A program made the translations under genes and the position numbers. Under the pieces are notes generated by a model. The model was given only the letters and a program-made list of their open reading frames with translations, was not told the DNA's origin and made no database searches. From JAFMJV01 sp034436555 (GTDB lineage: Bacteria; Chloroflexota; Limnocylindria; Limnocylindrales; CSP1-4), in contig DAOTUU010000037.1 in the NCBI GenBank assembly GCA_034436555.1, positions 1 through 64,000 on the forward strand: a stretch of 64,000 bases of DNA, in the 5' to 3' direction. Every line of letters begins with the position of its first letter. The stretch's first letter is position 1. This document shows positions 20,274 through 28,684 of the stretch, piece by piece.

Positions 20274-21650
20274 CTACGCGCCGCGCGCGGCCAGCTCGTC
20301 GAGATACGCCTTGATCGTGGGCACCAGCTCCAGGGCGCGCTGGAAGTAGTCGTCCACCGCGGTCATCGCCGCCAGACGCGCCGCGTCCACCTCGGCGCCG
20401 CGCGCCTCCGCATCCTCCCGCTCCACGATCGCCGCGCGCAGCCGGTTGAGGCGCGCCACCATCTCCGCCTCGTCCCTCCCCTCGAGCGCGTCGACCGAGG
20501 CCACGATCAGCCGGTCCACCTGGGCCAGCAGCAGCTCCTGGTCGAACACGTCCCCCGAGCCCGCCGCATCGTCCACGGTCATCAGCAGCGCCGCCACCTG
20601 GTACAGCGCCGTGACCGGCTCGTCGAACAGCTCCCGGAGATACGCCGCCTCGTGGTACCGGCCGGTGAGCCGGAACACGTTGTACAACCGGCGCGCCGCC
20701 TTGCCGTGGTTGTGCTCGCGGACGGTGTACTTCCAGACCTCGTGCTCCAGCTGGTCCACGTAGTCGTCCACCGCATCGGCGCCCAGCTCCTTCACGAGGC
20801 GACTGAACAGCGGGATGGAGTCGGTCTCCAGGTACACCTCCTGGAAATACGGCTCCAGGAACCCGTCCAGCGGCACGATCGTGCCGTCCGGCGCCTCCCA
20901 CGTGGGATCGAGCACGTTCGACGCGTTGGCCAGGACGCCCCGCGCCGCGTCGGCGATGACCCAGTCGAGCTTGGCCCAGCCGGGTCGACCGGGCGCATCC
21001 TCCCAGGCGATGATCCGGACCGAGCCATCCGGGCGGGCCAGCTCCTGGACGCCCGCAGCGACCTCCTCGGGCGACCACGAGATACCCGACCGCGGGTGGA
21101 CCTCGCGGCCCCGCACGGTGCCCGCCTCGTCGTGCTCGCCCCACTTGACCGCCCACAGCCGGTAGCCGGGTCCGTGGAGCGTGGCCAGCGCCTTGTCGCG
21201 CACCAGCGCGCCCAGGATCGTCACCGCCTCCTCGCGCGTGGCGGCCCGGATGTGCACCCGCTCGAAGAAGTCCGCATCGGCCGGAAAGCGCTGGATCTTG
21301 CTCTGGGCGGCGGAGCCCGACAGGGCCAGCGCCGTGGTCACCGCGGGAGGGTCATCCGCGATGCCCACGATCGGCGCCATCGCCCGGAATCGAGCCAGGT
21401 CCGCCGCGGAGTAGTCGGCCATCGTCACCTTGTGGCCGTACACCCCGGTATCCACGTCCACCTGGATCCGCCCCCCGATCGCCTCGGACTCCATCGCGGC
21501 GATCCAGTCCTCCGCCTCGGGGCGGTCGATCTCGATGCCCATGCCGGCGGCGGACTCGATGATCCGACCGATGACCGCCTCCCGGTCGGCGGGTGCGGGG
21601 GTGGCGGCGGCCATGGCATCGACGGTGGGCCGGTCGGCGGGACCGGTCAT
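20274..21650 (-). CDS. Large hypothetical protein with Pol-beta-type nucleotidyltransferase-like motif
   Basis: 458 aa. The ATG overlaps the stop of the upstream aldehyde dehydrogenase gene (ATGA). Residues 111-129 read SGSAAQS...DADFF, which fits the Pol-beta superfamily pattern G[GS]-x(9-13)-D-x-D (Gly112-Ser113, Asp125, Asp127). WAKLDW at 225-230 could supply the third Asp (229). YRLWAVKWGEH at 163-173 resembles a segment in NTase-fold proteins of large viruses. The C-terminal 190 residues are helical, with a KYTVREHNHGKAARRLYN segment. No characterised homologue recognised. The fold call is inference from motifs; position in the operon with TIR-STAND makes a nucleotide-related role worth testing. 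Confidence 0.55.
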   Translation of the reverse strand: MTGPADRPTVDAMAAATPAPADREAVIGRIIESAAGMGIEIDRPEAEDWIAAMESEAIGGRIQVDVDTGVYGHKVTMADYSAADLARFRAMAPIVGIADDPPAVTTALALSGSAAQSKIQRFPADADFFERVHIRAATREEAVTILGALVRDKALATLHGPGYRLWAVKWGEHDEAGTVRGREVHPRSGISWSPEEVAAGVQELARPDGSVRIIAWEDAPGRPGWAKLDWVIADAARGVLANASNVLDPTWEAPDGTIVPLDGFLEPYFQEVYLETDSIPLFSRLVKELGADAVDDYVDQLEHEVWKYTVREHNHGKAARRLYNVFRLTGRYHEAAYLRELFDEPVTALYQVAALLMTVDDAAGSGDVFDQELLLAQVDRLIVASVDALEGRDEAEMVARLNRLRAAIVEREDAEARGAEVDAARLAAMTAVDDYFQRALELVPTIKAYLDELAARGA

Positions 21651-23170
21651 GGCGCGTCGCCCGCCGCGGGCTGGTTATCGATCTGGGCCCGTTGCAGCCT
21701 CCCGGAGAAGTCGACGTAGACGGACTTCCACTCGGTGTACGTGTCCAGCGCCGCGTGGCCGGCCTCGCGGTGGCCGTTGCCGGTCTGGCGGGTGCCCCCG
21801 AACGGCAGGTGGGTCTCCGCACCGATCGTGCCCGCGTTGATGTACACGATGCCGGTCCCCAGGTCGCGCATCGCGCGGAACGCGGTGTTCGCGTCGCGCG
21901 TGTAGATGCTCGACGACAGGCCGTAGCGCACCTGGTTGGCGGCGGTCACCGCGGCCCCGTAGTCGGCCACCCGGATGACCGACAGCAGCGGCCCGAAGAT
22001 CTCCTCCTGGCCCAGCCGGCTCATCGGATCCACCCCATCGAACAGGGTGGGCTGGAAGAAGTGACCGTGCTGCAGTCCCGGACCGGTCGCCCGCTCGCCG
22101 CCGCACACCAGGCGCGCGCCCTCGTCCCGGCCCACCTGAACGTAGCGGGCCACCTTCTCCACGGCGCGGGCGTTGATGAGCGGACCGACCTCCACCGCCG
22201 GATCGAGGCCCGACCCGATGGACAGTCCGGACGCCCGGTCCGCCAGCAGCTCGACCAGGCGGTCGGCGATCCGTTCGTGGGCGATGACCCGGCTGCACGC
22301 GGTGCAGCGCTGCCCCGTGGTGCCGAACGCGGACCACAGGATGCCGTCCACCGCGAGGTCCAGGTCCGCGTCGTCCATGACGATGATCGCGTTCTTGCCG
22401 CCCAGCTCCAGGCTCAGGCGCTTGAGGCGCGCACCGGCCTTCGTGGCGATGCCCCGGCCCGTGTCACCGTTGCCCGTGAAGCTCAGCACGGGCACGTCCG
22501 GGTTCTCCACGAGCGCGTCGCCCACCGCCTCGCCGCTGCCCGTGACCAGGTTGACCGTGCCCGCCGGGAAGCCCGCCTCGTGCAGCAGCCCCACGAGCAG
22601 TGCGGCGCAGCCGGGCGTGTCGGAGGCCGGCTTGAGCACGACCGTGTTGCCCGCGACCAGCGCGGGCATCGCCTTCCACATGGGGATCGCCATGGGGAAG
22701 TTCCAGGGCGTGATGAGCCCGGCCACGCCGATCGGCTCGCGCACGCTCATCGCCCACTTGTCGGGCAGCTCCGAGGGGACCGTGTCGCCGAACAGCCGAC
22801 GCCCCTCCCCCGCCATCAGGAACGCGATGTCGATCGCCTCCTGGACGTCGCCGCGCGCCTCCGACAGCACCTTGCCCATCTCACGCGTCATGTGGCGGGC
22901 GAGATCCTCCTTCCGCTCGGCGAGGATCGCCCCGAAGCGGTAGAGGATCTCCCCGCGACGCGGCGCCGGGGTGGCGCGCCATGCGGGGAACGCGCGGCCC
23001 GCCGCGGCGACGGCCGCGGCGACGTCCTCCGGGCCGGAGGCAGCGAAGGTGCCGATGATCGCGCGCTCGTCCGCAGGGTCCCGCGAGACGAACGTGGCGC
23101 CCGATGCCACGGGCCGCCACTCACCGTCGATGAAGTTGGCCCAGGCGGGCGCGTCGTGGGTCTGGCTCAT
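21647..23170 (-). CDS. NAD(P)-dependent aldehyde dehydrogenase
   Basis: 507 aa from ATG 23170, ten bases after the stop of the TIR-STAND gene. ALDH landmarks: TPWNFPMAIPMWK, cofactor region VLKPASDTP, FTGNGDTGRGIA, general base Glu in LELGGKN, catalytic Cys in TTGQRCTACSR, and EEIFGPLLSV. The sequence is closest in feel to semialdehyde dehydrogenases such as alpha-ketoglutaric semialdehyde or aminoadipate-type enzymes; I cannot decide which. Upstream in-frame sequence to 23293 lies inside the TIR-STAND gene and is not used. Its role in the operon is unclear. Confidence 0.9.
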   Translation of the reverse strand: MSQTHDAPAWANFIDGEWRPVASGATFVSRDPADERAIIGTFAASGPEDVAAAVAAAGRAFPAWRATPAPRRGEILYRFGAILAERKEDLARHMTREMGKVLSEARGDVQEAIDIAFLMAGEGRRLFGDTVPSELPDKWAMSVREPIGVAGLITPWNFPMAIPMWKAMPALVAGNTVVLKPASDTPGCAALLVGLLHEAGFPAGTVNLVTGSGEAVGDALVENPDVPVLSFTGNGDTGRGIATKAGARLKRLSLELGGKNAIIVMDDADLDLAVDGILWSAFGTTGQRCTACSRVIAHERIADRLVELLADRASGLSIGSGLDPAVEVGPLINARAVEKVARYVQVGRDEGARLVCGGERATGPGLQHGHFFQPTLFDGVDPMSRLGQEEIFGPLLSVIRVADYGAAVTAANQVRYGLSSSIYTRDANTAFRAMRDLGTGIVYINAGTIGAETHLPFGGTRQTGNGHREAGHAALDTYTEWKSVYVDFSGRLQRAQIDNQPAAGDAP

Positions 23171-23180
23171 GAGCGCGATG

Positions 23181-26100
23181 CTACCCGCCCGGCTGGCGGG
23201 ATGGCAGGGGCGACGGGCCGGGCGGCAGTGGCGACTGGCCCGATGGCCGCGGCGACACGCCGGGCGTGGGACCCGACGCAGTCGATGCGGCACAGGTCGG
23301 GACCTGGGGCTCGTCGCCCAGCGCCGCCCGCCACTCCGCAGGGCTCAGCTCCCGCGCGGCGACACGACAGGCGAGCGCCGTCCACGCATCGGGGTCGATG
23401 GTCCATGCGAACCAGCCCTGGGGCCCGCCGCTCAGCAGTCTGCCGTCAGGGGCCACACGCAGCGCCGCGATGTTGTCGTGCGGGTCGCCCAGCTCGCCGG
23501 TCGCACGCGATCGCCCGGGATCGACCACCAGCAGGCGCCCGTCCGCATCTGACTGAGCGTCGCTGGCGGCCACGAACCGACGGCCGTCGGGCGCGGTCGC
23601 GATCGCGGAGACCCGGTCCGCGTCCAGCAGGATGGTCTCTGGGTCGCCCGGCGCGTCCGAGGCGAGGTCCCACGAGAGCACCGCGGTCCGCCCGTACGGC
23701 CCCGTGCCGAGGACGACGCCCGCGCTCGCCGAACGGCCATCGGCGGCCAGCTCGACGGCCGTGACGGCGCGACGGTCGGGGTCCGCCGGAGCCTCCCAGA
23801 CGATCGTGCCATCCGTGAGCCCCCGCAGGCGCAGGCCACCACGCGCATCACCGATGAGCAGCCGCCGCCCATCCGCGGCGAGGGCCACATCGTGGCCGGG
23901 TGGCCCCAGGAGTTCGTCGTGGGAGATCGCGCCGTCCGGGAGCGAGCGGACTCGCAGCCACGACGTCCAGGTGCCGTCCTGCGGTTCCGCCTCCACGGTC
24001 ACGAGGCGCAGCCCGTCGTCGGACAGCGCGAGCGCCTCCACCCAGGTGCCGTGCTCGATGGCCACATCGGTCTCGGTCCCGCCCGCCCGGTCCTGGATGC
24101 GCACCCGGTCGCCAGCCTGCTCATACCACGCCATCGCCTGTCCGTCCCGCCGGATGGCATTCGCCTGGTCCATGATCACGGGGCCGCCGGCAGGCGGGGT
24201 CACGGGCAGGCGTTCGGCCAGCCTCCAGCGATCGCCGAAGTCATAGATGGCCAGCCTGCCATCCGGGTATCCGGCGACCAGCCTGTCGCTGGTGCCCACG
24301 GGCTCCAGCACCATCGGGAGCGGTCGCGCGCTGACCGGCTCCCAGGCGAGCCGGTCGAAGGCCGCGAAGGACAGGAAGCGCAGCCCCCGGTTCGCCGAGG
24401 CGACCAGGAAACCGCTGCGGTCACCGGACCCCGCGTACGTGATCCGGATGGCGTCGGGCACACCGGGGCTGAGAGGACCCAGCTGCTCCGGGTCCCCGTC
24501 CAGCGTGAGGACACCGAAGCCATCGCCGAAGAGGATGCCGACCTGGCCGCCGACTGGCGACCACGCGACGTCGTTGACGGTGTAGGGCGCATCGACGAGC
24601 GACGGATCCTGCGCCGGACGCCTGAACGGGGCCACCACGGGAGCACCCGTGCGCACGTCCCAGATGCCCAGCGCACCGTCCTGCTCGCCGCGCGCGAGCT
24701 GGGTGCCGGCCTCGTTGAAGCTGATCGCGAACGTGTTGAGGTATGCCTGGCCCGCAGGCACCGTCTCCGGTCCGATCGGCTGACCGGTCAGCGCGCCGGT
24801 GGCGGCGTCCAGGAGCGTGATCGAGCCATCGCTGCGGGCCAGCGCCACCAGGGACGGGGTGCCATCGACGTGCTTCACCTGGACGATGGGGCTGGACCCC
24901 GGCACGTCCACGGACCAGCGCTCGGTCGCGGTCGCCACGTCCCAGGCGCTCACGGTGGAGCCCACGGCGGCCGCCACGGAGGCGCCGTCGGATGCCAGCG
25001 ACACGCCCGCACCCGGGCCGCCTCCGGCGCTCCGCTCCAGCATCAGCCGGTCGGGATCGTCGAGCGCCGCGACACGGACCGTCCCGACACCGTCGATCCA
25101 GGCGATCCGATCCGGCCCGGCCCGGATGTCCAGCCGTGTGACCGCCTCGCCGGGCGCACCGAAATAGCGCACCAGCCGGGGTTCCGCGGTCAGCTCCCGC
25201 AGCAGCAGCGCCTGGATCTCCGGCGCGCTCGATCGGCGGCCAGCCTCCAGCGCCAGCAGCAGTGCCGCATCGCGCTGGCCCTCCGATTCGAGTGCCTGGA
25301 ACGCGACGGCTCGGCCCAGGGCGTCCTCTCGCGCAGCCTCCGCCTCCGCTCGGGCGGTCTCGGCGTCCGCGCGCTGCCGCTCCGCGGTGCGGCGCTCCGC
25401 CTCTGCGCCCATCCACTGGATGCCCGCGATCCCCGCCAGGACCAGGAAGACCGCGGCGAGGGCGCCCGCTGCGATCGTCACCCGGCGTCGGGCCCGGTCC
25501 CGCGCGAGTCGCTCGCGGGCGGCGAGCCCGGCGGAGGCGTCCAGGAACGACCGCTCGTCGTCGTTGAGGAGCACCTCGTGGTCGTCGCGCCACTCGAGCG
25601 CCTCGGCGAGCCGCGCGCCGCGATACAGCATCCCCTCGTCACGGCCCAGGCGGATCCACTCGGTGGCGGCCTCCGTGACGCGCCGCAGCACCCGCTGGCC
25701 GGCGCGGTCCTCGTCCAGCCACTGGCGGACGCGCGGCCAGGCGCGGATGAGCGCCTCGTGGCTGATGTCCACCAGCCCCTCACCGGTGGCCGGGTCCGCG
25801 GACGCGGTGAGCAGGCGCGCATCGGTGAGCTCGCCGATGACCGATTCCACCTCGCCCTGCTCATCCACGCGCGTGACCAGCTCCCGCAGCGCGGCCCGAC
25901 GGCGCGTGTCCTCCGTGCCCTCGCCCGGCTGGGTGAGGCGGAGCAGGGCACGACGGGCGATCGCCTGCTCGTCGGGCGTGAACGCAGCGTAGATCGCCTC
26001 CGCCCGCTGGGCGATGGCACCCTGGACGCCGCCCGACTCGCGGTAGCCCTCGAGCGTGAGCATCGTGCCGCGGCGTCGCTTCCACAGCTCCAGGAGCGCG

Positions 26101-27314
26101 TACTGGAGCAGGGGCAGGGACCCGGGCTGCCCCTCGAGGTCGTCCAGGATCTGGCCGATGAGGCCCTCCTCGAACTCCAGGCCCACCACCCGCGCAGGTT
26201 CCTCGATGGCATCCCGGATGCCATCGCTGGTGAGCGGCGCCACCAGGTGCTGGGTGCGCGCGATGAGGGCGGCGAGGTCCGGATGGGCGGCGGTCCGGGC
26301 ATAGAAGTCCGCGCGCATCGCGAGGATCACCACGGTCCGGCCACCGGGCACCGTCGACGCGTAGGTGAGGTTGTCGATGATCGCCCGCCGCTCGCCCTCG
26401 TCGTGACACAGGGTCCAGATCTCCTCGGCCTGGTCGATCACCCACGCGAGCCGTCGTCCGGGCGCATCCCCGAGGGCGAGCGTCGCGGCCAGATGGAGCG
26501 TGCGCGGGTCGCCCAGCAGGCCGTCGAGCGTGGCCGCCATGCCCGTGGCGGCATCGCCACCCAGCGCCAGCAGCCGCGCCGCGACCGCCTCCGCCGGACG
26601 CGCGCCCGGCTTGACGACCGCGATGGGCCAGTCGGCGCTCCCCGCCACGGCGCCCGCGCGCAGCGCCGGCACGAGACCGGCCCGGACCAGTGATGACTTG
26701 CCGCTGCCCGACGGACCCAGCACCGCCAGGAATCGACTCCCCTTCAGCTGCTCCAGCAGCTGCTGGATGTCCGGCTCGCGCCCGAAGAAGTAGCGCGCAT
26801 CGGCCTCGTCGAAGGCATCGAGTCCGCGGTACGGGATCGCGTCGCGGCCCTCCGCCACCGACGGCGCCGCCTCCGCCGGGGCCCCCAGCGGCACGCCCTT
26901 GATGGCGTTGATGAACGCCTGGAGGCCGCGCGCATCCTCCAGGCCGTGCCGCAGGTCCACCCAGGTTCGATGACCCAGGAATGGCGGCATCGTGGTCCGG
27001 TCGAAGGGATCGGGGGTGCCCGGCAGCAGCACGGGGAAGATGCGGAACTCGCGATCGCTCGCCGCCCGGCTCCGCGCGGCGTCCAGCTCCTCCCGGGCCC
27101 AGTCACCCTCCCCGTTGGGCCCCAGGAAGTAGGCGAACGCGCGGCATCGCTGGAGACCCTGGTGGAGCTCTTCCTGCCAGCGACCGCCGGGCGTCAGCTC
27201 CCACACGTCGAGCCACGGGCGCAGCCCGGCGCGCCGGAGTCGCTCGGCGAGGCGCTGGACCGCGGGCTTGTCCTGGCCGTTGTGCGACAGGAAGACATCG
27301 AAGACAGGCGACAC
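23181..27314 (-). CDS. TIR - nSTAND NTPase - TM - WD40-like protein (predicted immune sensor)
   Basis: 1377 aa from GTG 27314, eight bases after the SLOG-SLATT stop. Residues 4-140 are a TIR domain: VFDVFLSHNGQDK, then WLDVWELTPGGRWQEEL with candidate catalytic acidic residues, then FAYFLGPNGEGDWAREEL. Residues ~160-600 are an nSTAND1-type NTPase: YRGLDAF, FFGRE, Walker A GPSGSGKSS (200-208), Walker B WVIDQAEE (291-298). A TM helix (612-634) and a coiled coil (636-670, EAEAAREDA-type) follow, then a ~650-residue beta-propeller region with repeats such as DDGLRLVTVE and PDGRRFVAAS, and a Pro/Ser tail. TIR domains in such proteins cleave or rearrange NAD+ once STAND oligomerises on a trigger (established for relatives). 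Confidence 0.9.
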   Translation of the reverse strand: MSPVFDVFLSHNGQDKPAVQRLAERLRRAGLRPWLDVWELTPGGRWQEELHQGLQRCRAFAYFLGPNGEGDWAREELDAARSRAASDREFRIFPVLLPGTPDPFDRTTMPPFLGHRTWVDLRHGLEDARGLQAFINAIKGVPLGAPAEAAPSVAEGRDAIPYRGLDAFDEADARYFFGREPDIQQLLEQLKGSRFLAVLGPSGSGKSSLVRAGLVPALRAGAVAGSADWPIAVVKPGARPAEAVAARLLALGGDAATGMAATLDGLLGDPRTLHLAATLALGDAPGRRLAWVIDQAEEIWTLCHDEGERRAIIDNLTYASTVPGGRTVVILAMRADFYARTAAHPDLAALIARTQHLVAPLTSDGIRDAIEEPARVVGLEFEEGLIGQILDDLEGQPGSLPLLQYALLELWKRRRGTMLTLEGYRESGGVQGAIAQRAEAIYAAFTPDEQAIARRALLRLTQPGEGTEDTRRRAALRELVTRVDEQGEVESVIGELTDARLLTASADPATGEGLVDISHEALIRAWPRVRQWLDEDRAGQRVLRRVTEAATEWIRLGRDEGMLYRGARLAEALEWRDDHEVLLNDDERSFLDASAGLAARERLARDRARRRVTIAAGALAAVFLVLAGIAGIQWMGAEAERRTAERQRADAETARAEAEAAREDALGRAVAFQALESEGQRDAALLLALEAGRRSSAPEIQALLLRELTAEPRLVRYFGAPGEAVTRLDIRAGPDRIAWIDGVGTVRVAALDDPDRLMLERSAGGGPGAGVSLASDGASVAAAVGSTVSAWDVATATERWSVDVPGSSPIVQVKHVDGTPSLVALARSDGSITLLDAATGALTGQPIGPETVPAGQAYLNTFAISFNEAGTQLARGEQDGALGIWDVRTGAPVVAPFRRPAQDPSLVDAPYTVNDVAWSPVGGQVGILFGDGFGVLTLDGDPEQLGPLSPGVPDAIRITYAGSGDRSGFLVASANRGLRFLSFAAFDRLAWEPVSARPLPMVLEPVGTSDRLVAGYPDGRLAIYDFGDRWRLAERLPVTPPAGGPVIMDQANAIRRDGQAMAWYEQAGDRVRIQDRAGGTETDVAIEHGTWVEALALSDDGLRLVTVEAEPQDGTWTSWLRVRSLPDGAISHDELLGPPGHDVALAADGRRLLIGDARGGLRLRGLTDGTIVWEAPADPDRRAVTAVELAADGRSASAGVVLGTGPYGRTAVLSWDLASDAPGDPETILLDADRVSAIATAPDGRRFVAASDAQSDADGRLLVVDPGRSRATGELGDPHDNIAALRVAPDGRLLSGGPQGWFAWTIDPDAWTALACRVAARELSPAEWRAALGDEPQVPTCAASTASGPTPGVSPRPSGQSPLPPGPSPLPSRQPGG

Positions 27315-27322
27315 AGGAACGC

Positions 27323-28684
27323 TCAGAGCTTGGTGAACACGTCGTACTTCTCGGCTGGCGACGAGCGGGTGACCTGCGACAGGAACCCGTCCACATCGTC
27401 CCGGAGCACCTCCTCGACGCGCGCCGCAAACGCCTGGAACGCGGTGTCCGGGTCCTCCAGCCTGCGGTACGGACCCGATCCGGTGAGGTACTGCCAGCCC
27501 TCGCTCTTGAGCAGCTCCGCGTTCACCCGGAAGTGGCGCCACCGCTCGCCGTACCGCATGAACCCCTCCACGGACGCGGTCACGGCCACGATGGCGCTGA
27601 CCAGGAACGTCAGGAGGCGCAGCAGGAAGTCCACGTTCGGATCGAACCGGCCGCTGCCCGCGAGGCTGATGGACACGAGTGCGGGCACGACCACGCCGCC
27701 CACCACGGTGGCCAGGCGGAGGCCGTAGAACCGGCGTTTCGCCTCCGACGCGCGCAGGCCCATGTAGTCCACCTGGTCGAGCCAGCGCGACCGGAGGAAA
27801 CGCCGCTGCTCGTCGCTCACCGACATGCGCGCGATGAGCTCCCGCATCTCGTCCTCGTAGGACATCGGTGTGGCCGACGCCTGGTCCCCTGTGGCCGGCT
27901 GGGTCATGCGCGTCCTCGGCTCTCGTGCCACGAGCGCGTCCCCCAGGCGCGCCCGCAGGCGACCATCTTCAGCGAAACCGATGGCCTTGACCAGCCCGGA
28001 CTCCCGGAACTCGGCGTGCGGATCCCCGGGCCCCGCAGGCCGGCCAGGGTCCATCGCGGCCGCGATCTCGTCCGCCGCGCGCCCGGTGCCCTCAACGACG
28101 ATCACCGGATGACCACGCCGGACGCTCGCGGCGATCTCGGCGCGCGCGATCCGCCCGCCGTTGATGACCACCGTGACGATGCCCCGGCCGGCCGCGACCG
28201 CCTCGGCGAGGTCGAACAGCCAGGGCGTCTCCGCGCCCCAGCGGTCGCCGGGCACCGCCAGCGCGTGGGTGTGGTCGGGCTGCACCCGAGGCATGGGATC
28301 CACGCCGGCCCCCTCGTCGGCCGACGCATCCGCGGACACCCGCACGAGGTCGGCCGGCATGACCCCGACCAGCGAGAAGCTCCCCGACCCGGCACGTCGC
28401 GCCTCCCCGACGAGGCGCATCACGCCCGCGTCCGTGCCGCCCGTGACCACCACCGCCCCGACGTCCTCCACGGCCGGGATGACGGCCGCCTCGATGGCAT
28501 GGCGGGCGCATCGCGCGGCCTCGGCGTCCATGGAGTCCGCGCCGCCCACCAGCACCACCACCGGGCCCGTCCCCCGCAGGCCCCAGCGCTCCGCCAGCCC
28601 CGGCAGCTCATCGGGAGACCCCGGGCTGGCCACCCGCGGGCCGCTCGGCGACCCGCTCATGTGCGGCCCGGTCGGCCCGGTCAT
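27323..28684 (-). CDS. SLOG (TRPM-like, LSDAT) - SLATT/DUF4231 two-TM protein (predicted effector)
   Basis: 453 aa; the ATG overlaps the MFS stop (ATGA). Residues ~40-205 form a Rossmann-like SLOG domain of the TRPM/LSDAT type: VVVLVGGADSMD, VVTGGTDAGVMRLVGEA, PDHTHALAVPGDRWGAE, PWLFDLAEAVA and VVINGG. SLOG domains bind nucleotides or ADP-ribose-type ligands; ThsA uses one in Thoeris. Residues ~290-440 match DUF4231/SLATT, with a DxxDYMGLRASEAKRRFYGLR helix, TM1 (322-342), TM2 (352-374) and a helical tail. SLATT proteins are predicted membrane-perturbing effectors. The TIR-STAND gene directly downstream suggests signal producer plus sensor-effector. Confidence 0.88.
   Translation of the reverse strand: MTGPTGPHMSGSPSGPRVASPGSPDELPGLAERWGLRGTGPVVVLVGGADSMDAEAARCARHAIEAAVIPAVEDVGAVVVTGGTDAGVMRLVGEARRAGSGSFSLVGVMPADLVRVSADASADEGAGVDPMPRVQPDHTHALAVPGDRWGAETPWLFDLAEAVAAGRGIVTVVINGGRIARAEIAASVRRGHPVIVVEGTGRAADEIAAAMDPGRPAGPGDPHAEFRESGLVKAIGFAEDGRLRARLGDALVAREPRTRMTQPATGDQASATPMSYEDEMRELIARMSVSDEQRRFLRSRWLDQVDYMGLRASEAKRRFYGLRLATVVGGVVVPALVSISLAGSGRFDPNVDFLLRLLTFLVSAIVAVTASVEGFMRYGERWRHFRVNAELLKSEGWQYLTGSGPYRRLEDPDTAFQAFAARVEEVLRDDVDGFLSQVTRSSPAEKYDVFTKL

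Noticed and set aside
21593..23764. 723-codon plus-strand open frame
   Set aside because: Antisense shadow over the aldehyde dehydrogenase and TIR gene ends.
23892..26693. 933-codon plus-strand open frame
   Set aside because: Antisense of the TIR-STAND-WD40 gene; no domain or ribosome binding site.
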